DNA from: Archaeoglobaceae archaeon
GTDB lineage: Archaea; Halobacteriota; Archaeoglobi; Archaeoglobales; JdFR-42
Assembly (NCBI GenBank): GCA_015523685.1
Contig: WAJW01000075.1
Span: forward strand, 1-11,647
Direction: 5' to 3'
DNA length: 11,647 bases
The notes under the pieces: generated by a model
What the model was told of the DNA's origin: nothing
The model's database searches: none
Seen by the model: the letters and a program-made list of their open reading frames with translations, nothing else
Shown: one piece after another, positions 7,289 through 11,647 of the stretch
Layout of the letters: each line of letters begins with the position of its first letter
How positions within the stretch are numbered: position 1 is the first letter of the stretch
Position numbers and translations under genes: made by a program

Positions 7289-7510
7289 ATGTGTCTCGCC
7301 ATCCCGGCAAGAATCGAAAAACTCGACCCACCCCATGCAATTGTCAGTTTCAGAGGGGCAAGAAAGAGAGTGAGAACGGATTTTCTGGATGATCTCAGTG
7401 TTGGAGATTACGTACTGGTTCATGCAGGATTTGCAATCCAGAGGCTCAATAACCGGGAGGTCGAGGAGATTGAGAACCTCTGGAAAGAGATAGAAAAGGG
7501 ATTACAATGA
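7289..7510 (+). CDS. hypC: HypC hydrogenase assembly chaperone
   Basis: Small chaperone, 73 residues, that binds HypD, carries the Fe(CN)2CO unit and delivers it to the large-subunit precursor. The N-terminus MCLAIPARI with Cys2 is the family signature; Cys2 becomes N-terminal after methionine removal and is essential. The core VGDYVLVHAGFAIQRL is also typical. An in-frame ATG upstream at 7163 would run back through the hypF coding region and is rejected, because MCLAIP must be N-terminal and AGGTGG stands four bases before ATG 7289. The stop overlaps the hypD start as ATGA. Confidence 0.97.
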   Translation: MCLAIPARIEKLDPPHAIVSFRGARKRVRTDFLDDLSVGDYVLVHAGFAIQRLNNREVEEIENLWKEIEKGLQ

Positions 7511-8571
7511 ATATTCCGGGAGAGGTAATTGAAAAAATTAAAAAGCTCGCCAGCAGAATGGACAGAAAGATAAACATAATGCACCTTTGCGGTACCCATG
7601 AAGATACCGTAACAAGATACAATCTGAGAAGCCTCCTGCCAGAGAATATTGAGCTCATAAGCGGTCCGGGATGTCCCGTCTGTATAATCCCCGATACAGA
7701 TCTCCAGAAGATATTTCATTTACTGCAGAACGCCAGGGTGATTCTGACAACCTTCGGAGATATGGCAAGAGTGCCATACAGGGGAAGGTCCCTCTTTTAT
7801 TTCAGATCGAAAGGCCATGATGTCAGGGTTGTATACAGCATATTTGACGCCATTGAAATTGCCAGGAAATCATCGATTCCCGTCGTGCATTTTGGAATCG
7901 GGTTTGAAACAACAATGCCATCAACTGCAATTGCGATAATGGACGGGGTGGAGAACTTTTACGTTTATTCAGCCCACAGATTCTTTCTTCCCGCAATGAA
8001 ACATCTGCTGGAACTGGGAGAGATAAAGATAGATGGCTTTATCAATCCCGGACATGTTTCCACCATCGTGGGTTCAAGGGCATATGAAGGATTAAAAAGA
8101 TTTCAGATACCACAGGTTATAGCTGGATTTGAGCCCTATGATGTTATCTTCGCCATTTATATTATATTAAAGGCTCTGATGGACGATAATCCGGAAATCT
8201 TCAACGAATACAGGAGAGTTGTGACAGAAGAAGGAAATTTAAAGGCAAAGGATGCTATGAACCGCGTCTTTCAGAGGGAAGACTGGGACTGGAGAGGACT
8301 CGGAGTTGTGCCCGATTCTGGAGCAAGAATAAGGGACAGATACAGTGATTCTGATGCAACAAAATATTTTGAAGATATCTTTGGTGATTTCACTCCCCAG
8401 GAAGATCCCGTTAAAAAGCTTTGCAGATGCGGGGATGTTCTCAGAGGCCTGATAACACCTGAAAAATGTGATGTTTTCAATAAAGCATGCAACCCGAGAA
8501 ATCCCATCGGGCCATGCATGGTGAGTTTTGAGGGTACATGCAACATTTGGGCAAAGTACGGAGGGAGATAA
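7507..8571 (+). CDS. hypD: HypD, Fe-S assembly factor for the Fe(CN)2CO centre
   Basis: HypD, 354 residues, forms with HypC the scaffold on which iron, two cyanides and CO are assembled, using a [4Fe-4S] cluster and a thiol redox cascade. Visible signatures are C28 in CGTHE, C56 and C59 in GPGCPVC, HFGIGFETT, AGFEPYDV, the CRCGDVLRG stretch and the C-terminal cysteine block CNPRNPIGPCMVSFEGTCN. All conserved cysteines appear to be kept. The ATG overlaps the hypC stop, indicating translational coupling; the VOC gene follows after 3 bases. Confidence 0.97.
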   Translation: MNIPGEVIEKIKKLASRMDRKINIMHLCGTHEDTVTRYNLRSLLPENIELISGPGCPVCIIPDTDLQKIFHLLQNARVILTTFGDMARVPYRGRSLFYFRSKGHDVRVVYSIFDAIEIARKSSIPVVHFGIGFETTMPSTAIAIMDGVENFYVYSAHRFFLPAMKHLLELGEIKIDGFINPGHVSTIVGSRAYEGLKRFQIPQVIAGFEPYDVIFAIYIILKALMDDNPEIFNEYRRVVTEEGNLKAKDAMNRVFQREDWDWRGLGVVPDSGARIRDRYSDSDATKYFEDIFGDFTPQEDPVKKLCRCGDVLRGLITPEKCDVFNKACNPRNPIGPCMVSFEGTCNIWAKYGGR

Positions 8572-8574
8572 AGA

Positions 8575-8967
8575 ATGATAACTGCAATAGACAGAGTTGG
8601 AATAGCCGTAAAAGATCTGGAGTCGGCATTGAAGGTATATGTGGAAAAGATGGGTTTTGAAGTGGATAAAATATATGTCAATGAGGTTGAGGGGGTAAGG
8701 ACTGCGGTCATACGTTCCGGAGAATGCGTAATCGAGCTCATCCAGCCTGTTTCTGACGACTCTCCAGTTGCCAGATTCATAGAAAAGAGGGGGGAGGGGA
8801 TCAATTACGTTTCTCTTCGAGTGGATAATCTGGAAGAGGCCCTGAAAGAATTCAGGGAGAGAGGATTGAAGGTTGTTCGAGAAACGCCAACATCCATTGA
8901 GGGAAGAAAATACTCATTCCTGCATCCCCGGGATACATTCGGTGTTCTCTTTGAGATAACTGAATAA
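8575..8967 (+). CDS. VOC/glyoxalase-family protein, methylmalonyl-CoA epimerase-like but lacking metal histidines
   Basis: A single 130-residue vicinal-oxygen-chelate protein with the two beta-alpha-beta-beta-beta halves of methylmalonyl-CoA epimerase: IDRVGIAVKDLESAL at the start, IELIQP in the middle, SLRVDNLEEALKEF starting the second half, and FLHPRDTFGVLFEIT at the end. In the epimerase the metal is held by His in IDHxA, Gln in the middle block, His in LHHxA and a late Glu. Here Gln57 and Glu127 remain, but the first His is Arg7 and the second site reads Asn77-Tyr78. The metal site therefore looks degenerate and epimerase activity is doubtful. It starts 3 bases after hypD behind GGAGG, so it belongs to the hypC-hypD transcript. 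What it does there is unknown; it could be a binding protein or an epimerase relative with altered chemistry. Confidence 0.85.
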   Translation: MITAIDRVGIAVKDLESALKVYVEKMGFEVDKIYVNEVEGVRTAVIRSGECVIELIQPVSDDSPVARFIEKRGEGINYVSLRVDNLEEALKEFRERGLKVVRETPTSIEGRKYSFLHPRDTFGVLFEITE

Positions 8968-9013
8968 TACTTCCAGAGTACACATCAGAGAATCCTTGGA
9001 AAGAAGGATCTCC

Positions 9014-9136
9014 ATGAAGTATGGATCAAACATCACACCGGAATCTCAGTGCAGGGTTGAATTTCACGGAGTTGCACTGGATATGAGGTTCCACTCAAAT
9101 GCCCCAAAGCCTTTTTTAACTTTACATATGATGTAA
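9014..9136 (+). CDS. Possible 40-residue small ORF (hypothetical)
   Basis: An ATG at 9014 opens a 40-residue frame, MKYGSNITPESQCRVEFHGV through to PFLTLHMM, filling most of the gap between the VOC gene and the rhodanese. The frame is open back to 8960. Its codons (AGG, GGA, GAA, GTT) resemble those of neighbouring genes, but there is no good ribosome binding site (GGAT at 9006-9009 only), and its end runs through the rhodanese promoter and inverted repeat. It may be a real small protein, a degraded gene fragment or chance. No family recognised. Confidence 0.25.
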   Translation: MKYGSNITPESQCRVEFHGVALDMRFHSNAPKPFLTLHMM

Positions 9137-9139
9137 AGT
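9111..9139 (+). promoter_or_regulatory. Rhodanese promoter with a perfect 9+3+9 inverted repeat (operator candidate)
   Basis: A T-rich TATA-like box, TTTTTTAA (9112-9119), is followed by an exact inverted repeat at 9119-9139, ACTTTACAT-ATG-ATGTAAAGT, with nine-base arms around a three-base centre. The repeat ends one base before the rhodanese ATG at 9141. By archaeal spacing transcription would start at about the ATG (a leaderless message), so a dimeric regulator bound to the repeat would cover the initiation site, the classic archaeal repressor arrangement. The regulator is unknown. Confidence 0.65.
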
Positions 9140-9140
9140 C

Positions 9141-9536
9141 ATGAATTCCAGAACTGTCATACTGATTGTTGCGGGAATTGTTATCGCACTTATTGTGTAC
9201 AGAGGCTACCTGCCTGCCCCGGGAGAGAACGGATTCAAGAGTGTCTCCCCGAAGGAGTTTTACAGTTTGATGCAGAAAGATGGTGCTTTCCTTATAGACG
9301 TTCACATACCGGAACAGAAACATCTGCCTGGAACAGATGCATGGATCCCATATAACAGGATAGAGGAAATGAAAAATGATCTTCCGGAAGATAAGAACAC
9401 GCTCATTCTGGTTTACTGCAGAAGTGGACATATGAGCAAAATCGCAGCGTCAAAACTTGTGGAAATGGGATACAGGAACGTATATGAACTCGATAACGGA
9501 ATAATCGGATGGCAGAGAGCGGGATTGCCTATCTGA
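9141..9536 (+). CDS. Membrane-anchored single-domain rhodanese (sulfurtransferase)
   Basis: A 131-residue protein with an N-terminal hydrophobic segment (about residues 6-20, VILIVAGIVIALIVY) and one rhodanese domain. The active-site loop is YCRSGHMS with catalytic Cys93. Other family landmarks are FLIDVHIPEQ (about 50-59), HLPGTDAWIPYNRI and the end block NGIIGWQRAGLPI. There is no lipobox cysteine, so a membrane anchor with the domain outside the cytoplasm is most likely. Such proteins move sulfane sulfur; the acceptor is unknown. It is monocistronic, with a palindromic operator candidate directly before the start and no ribosome binding site, consistent with a leaderless transcript. A structural or scavenging role for sulfur species is inferred. 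Confidence 0.9.
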   Translation: MNSRTVILIVAGIVIALIVYRGYLPAPGENGFKSVSPKEFYSLMQKDGAFLIDVHIPEQKHLPGTDAWIPYNRIEEMKNDLPEDKNTLILVYCRSGHMSKIAASKLVEMGYRNVYELDNGIIGWQRAGLPI

Positions 9537-9603
9537 AGGATAAACCTGACTCTCCATTCACTCATCAATGTAAATCTAAAGTAGTCTCATTCTCAAAGAA
9601 AAA

Positions 9604-9612
9604 GTATAAATA
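9604..9612 (+). promoter_or_regulatory. TATA box of the 5S rRNA gene
   Basis: GTATAAATA, preceded by the purine-rich GAAAAA stretch expected of a BRE element, lies with its centre about 26 bases before the predicted 5' end of 5S rRNA. This is the clearest promoter in the window. Confidence 0.8.
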
Positions 9613-9633
9613 CCCAGACCATTAAGAGGCCTG

Positions 9634-9761
9634 AGGGTCGACGGTCAAAGGGGTGGGGAAACACCCGGACCCATTCCGAACCCGGAAGTTAAGCCCACCT
9701 CCGTTCCGCGTTGTACTGTGCTCCGAGAGGGCACGGGAAGCGCGGAAAGCTGTCGACCCAT
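9634..9761 (+). rRNA. 5S ribosomal RNA
   Basis: The ends pair as helix I: GGGTCGAC at 9635-9642 with GTCGACCC at 9752-9759. Between them are the conserved 5S elements, including GGGGAAACACCCGGACCC, ATTCCGAACCCGGAAGTTAAG (loop B/C region and helix III) and the GC-rich helix IV/V part around 9700-9750. Length about 125 bases is normal. It stands alone, without 16S, 23S or tRNA genes nearby, and has its own TATA box. Exact ends are uncertain by a few bases. Confidence 0.95.
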
Positions 9762-9884
9762 TCCCACATTCATTATCGATATTTCGGGAAATTCACAACC
9801 CCCGTAAACTGCCCTTTGAAATCATACGATAAATTTAATGTTTTACGATTCTAACCTTTATTCCGAAAATTTACAGTTTGAGGG
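9762..9884. other. AT-rich spacer between 5S rRNA and lysA
   Basis: No gene or tRNA seen. Small features only: a short inverted repeat ATTTC-GG-GAAAT (9781-9792) and two copies of TACGAT about 20 bases apart (around 9825-9850). Neither has the T-run of a clear terminator. Confidence 0.5.
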
Positions 9885-9920
9885 ACAGAGGAATTATAAA
9901 AATTGAACCCAATTCTCTGT
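9885..9920. promoter_or_regulatory. Inverted repeat flanking a TATA-like box: orphan promoter or lysA terminator hairpin
   Basis: Arms ACAGAGGAATT (9885-9895) and AATTCTCTGT (9911-9920) pair over ten bases with one bulged G. Between them is TTATAAAAATT (9894-9904), a good archaeal TATA box. Read on the plus strand it would start transcription at about 9925, two bases before an ATG at 9927 that begins a nine-codon frame (MITREITPF, stop 9954-9956) running into the lysA 3' end. Read on the minus strand the same element is a stem-loop with a T-rich loop just after the lysA stop and could help end that transcript. Confidence 0.4.
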
Positions 9921-9952
9921 AAAATCATGATAACGAGGGAAATAACGCCATT

Positions 9953-11188
9953 TTAAATCCCCGGAGGGATTATCTGCCTCCCCACAAGATCCGCATAGCT
10001 CTCTCTTTCTCTTATAATCCACCATCTGCCGTTGTCAACGAGAACCTCAGCACATCTTCTTCTCCCGTTGTACTGGGAACTCATGGAAAAACCATAGGCC
10101 CCGGTATCGAGGATGGCCACGTAATCACCTCTTCTTACCTCTGGAAGCATTCTATCATATGCCAGAACATCTCCCGTTTCACATATCGGCCCAACAATTG
10201 TGTAGGTTTCAGAAGGGGTTTCATCAACCCTGTTTGCAACAACAACCCTGTGATACGAGCCGTACATTGCGGGCCTCATGAGGAGATTGAATCCCGCATC
10301 CACCGCTACAAAGTTCCTGAAAGCCCTTTTAACGGCGTTGACCTTTGTGAGGAGGAAGGTTGTGTTCCCGACAATGCTCCTTCCCGGTTCGAGAATCAAA
10401 TTCGGTTCGGATTTGAGATCGCCCAATCTATCCTCATAGGTGTCCAATATTCTCTCAGAGAATTCTTTCAATTCCGGCGCCTTCTCTTCCTCGGAATACT
10501 GGATTCCTATACCTCCTCCCATATCGAGGAAATCAAGCTCAATCCCCAGCTTTTCAACCCTGATGGCCAGATCAAACATTTTTTCAAGAGCCTCAATGAA
10601 GGGATCAGGGGAGAGAATCTGGGAGCCGATATGGCAGTGAATTCCAGCGGGAACAATATGATCCGTCTTGAGGGCTTTTTCATATGCCCTTTCGGCCATC
10701 TCCCATGGAATTCCGAACTTCGATTCTTTAAGCCCTGTAGCGATCTTCGGATGGGTCTCAGGGGATACATCGGGATTGATTCTGAATGCCATCTCCACCT
10801 CCTCTTCCGCTATCTCGGAGATTGCATGAAGTTCATCAATACTGTCAACCGAGAATCTGACCCCTGCCTCTATTCCAGAGACTATATCCTCTGTGGACTT
10901 TGAATTTCCGTTGAAGAGTATTTTTTCCCTCTTGAATCCTCCCATTAAAGCGAGATACAGCTCTCCATCCGAGAAAACATCTGCACCGAGTCCGCGGGAG
11001 GATATTATTTTCATTATGGCAAGATTGTTGTTTGCCTTGACCGCATAGTAAATGTCAGCATTCTTGAAATATTTCCTGTATTCGCGGATGTTTTCCTCCA
11101 GTCTCGATCTGCTGGTTATATAGAGGGGCGTTCCGAGTTCTCTGCCAAGCTCAACAACATCAACACCATCAAGAACAAGATTTCCCAT
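9953..11188 (-). CDS. lysA: Diaminopimelate decarboxylase
   Basis: PLP enzyme of fold type III, 411 residues, that decarboxylates meso-diaminopimelate to L-lysine, the last step of the DAP pathway. Signatures are K51 in YYAVKANNN (PLP Schiff base), HCHIGSQ (184-190), the phosphate-binding glycines DMGGGIG (222-228), EPGRSIV (267-273), the catalytic pair C336-E337 in GPICETGD, and the C-terminal YGFSMSSQYN block. It starts three bases after the dapL stop, with GGGGGTG upstream, so the two are co-transcribed and act in the same pathway. Full length with no visible defect. The sequence is less similar to ornithine/arginine decarboxylases, which lack the CETGD and SQYN forms. Confidence 0.95.
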   Translation of the reverse strand: MGNLVLDGVDVVELGRELGTPLYITSRSRLEENIREYRKYFKNADIYYAVKANNNLAIMKIISSRGLGADVFSDGELYLALMGGFKREKILFNGNSKSTEDIVSGIEAGVRFSVDSIDELHAISEIAEEEVEMAFRINPDVSPETHPKIATGLKESKFGIPWEMAERAYEKALKTDHIVPAGIHCHIGSQILSPDPFIEALEKMFDLAIRVEKLGIELDFLDMGGGIGIQYSEEEKAPELKEFSERILDTYEDRLGDLKSEPNLILEPGRSIVGNTTFLLTKVNAVKRAFRNFVAVDAGFNLLMRPAMYGSYHRVVVANRVDETPSETYTIVGPICETGDVLAYDRMLPEVRRGDYVAILDTGAYGFSMSSQYNGRRRCAEVLVDNGRWWIIRERESYADLVGRQIIPPGI

Positions 11189-11191
11189 TCT

Positions 11192-11647
11192 CTACACCCC
11201 CAGCTCTCCAAGCCTGTCAACCGCTCGCTCAATATCCTCAACCCCCTTTGTCAGGGCAAATCTGACATATCCTTCTCCTGCCTCTCCAAACCCCACACCG
11301 GGAGTTGCAACTATTCCCGCTCTGTCAATAAGCAGTCTGCTGAACTCCATGGAGGTCATCCCATCCGGCACACCACACCACACGTAAAATGTTGCCCTGG
11401 GTTTTTCCACCCTGAATCCATATTTTCTGAGACCATCAACAAGCACATCCCTTCTTTCTCTGTACACCTCCACTATCCTCCTCACCTCGCTTTCCGGAGT
11501 TCTCAATGCTGTTATTCCCGCTTCCTGAATCGCCTGAAAAACTCCTGAATCCACGTTTGTTTTGACAAGCTTCAAACCATTCAGGATCTCACTGTTTCCC
11601 ACTGCAAACCCTATTCTCCATCCGGTCATGTTGTATGTCTTTGAGAG
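11192..11647 (-). CDS. dapL: LL-diaminopimelate aminotransferase, C-terminal part (cut by window end)
   Basis: The last 151 residues of a fold-type I aminotransferase; the N-terminal part lies beyond the window. The visible start reads LSKTYNMTGWRIGFAVGN, which contains the PLP lysine (SK) block. The internal ATG at 11629 is inside this motif and is not a start. Later blocks FYVWCGVPDGMTSMEF, ATPGVGFGEAGEGYVRFALT and the ending match DapL, which converts tetrahydrodipicolinate to LL-diaminopimelate with glutamate. The neighbouring lysA supports that role over an alanine or aspartate aminotransferase. The step between them needs an epimerase (DapF) that is not in view. Confidence 0.88.
   Translation of the reverse strand, partial: LSKTYNMTGWRIGFAVGNSEILNGLKLVKTNVDSGVFQAIQEAGITALRTPESEVRRIVEVYRERRDVLVDGLRKYGFRVEKPRATFYVWCGVPDGMTSMEFSRLLIDRAGIVATPGVGFGEAGEGYVRFALTKGVEDIERAVDRLGELGV

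Noticed and set aside
8992..9009. ATCCTT-GGAAAG-AAGGAT hairpin after the VOC gene as a terminator
   Set aside because: Only six base pairs and no T-run follows; archaeal termination does not need such hairpins, so the case is too weak.
10250..10903. Plus-strand 217-codon frame inside lysA
   Set aside because: Antisense shadow of lysA, whose conserved PLP motifs lie in this interval on the other strand.
1..11647. CRISPR arrays, insertion sequences, integrase genes or tRNA genes
   Set aside because: No regularly spaced repeats, transposase or integrase motifs, or tRNA-like folds were seen on either strand.

Overview
The window looks archaeal and most likely comes from an Archaeoglobales-type euryarchaeon (Archaeoglobus, Ferroglobus or Geoglobus). 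This is an inference, not a database result. It rests on AT-rich TATA-type promoters with start codons about 26 bases downstream, GGAGGTGA/GGTG ribosome binding sites about 5 bases before ATG codons, an archaeal-type 5S rRNA standing apart from any 16S/23S operon, and a dapL-lysA lysine gene pair. Genes are tightly packed with short or overlapping junctions.

Layout. Bases 1-210 are an AT-rich leader and promoter. Bases 211-3497 (+) form a hydrogenase operon: a [NiFe]-hydrogenase small subunit, its large subunit, and two small proteins I do not recognise. It converges on, and overlaps by 12 bases, a minus-strand maturation operon (7246 to 3486): hypF, hypE, then a hydrogenase maturation endopeptidase. 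A 42-base divergent promoter separates hypF from a plus-strand operon hypC-hypD-VOC protein (7289-8967). Next come a possible 40-residue small ORF (9014-9136), a perfect 9+3+9 inverted repeat abutting the start of a membrane-anchored rhodanese (9141-9536), a solitary 5S rRNA with a clear TATA box (about 9634-9761), an AT-rich spacer with an orphan promoter or hairpin, and on the minus strand lysA (9953-11188) preceded by the C-terminal part of dapL, cut by the window end.

How the genes work together. HypF (carbamoyl transfer) and HypE (dehydration to thiocyanate) make the CN ligands. HypC and HypD assemble the Fe(CN)2CO unit. The endopeptidase trims the large subunit after nickel insertion. 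The window thus holds a structural hydrogenase and most of its maturation set; hypA and hypB (nickel insertion) are not present and must be elsewhere.

The hydrogenase has several uncommon traits. It has no Tat signal peptide and no membrane cytochrome gene, so it is probably cytosolic with an unidentified electron partner. The medial-cluster proline is replaced by cysteine (probable [4Fe-4S]). The canopy motif is EAGRG instead of EAPRG. The C-terminal motif reads DPCLACGVT, with Thr where His or Arg normally marks the cleavage site. Two uncharacterised small proteins with a shared beta-beta-alpha pattern are co-transcribed with it. The VOC protein at the end of the hypCD operon resembles methylmalonyl-CoA epimerase but lacks both metal-binding histidines.
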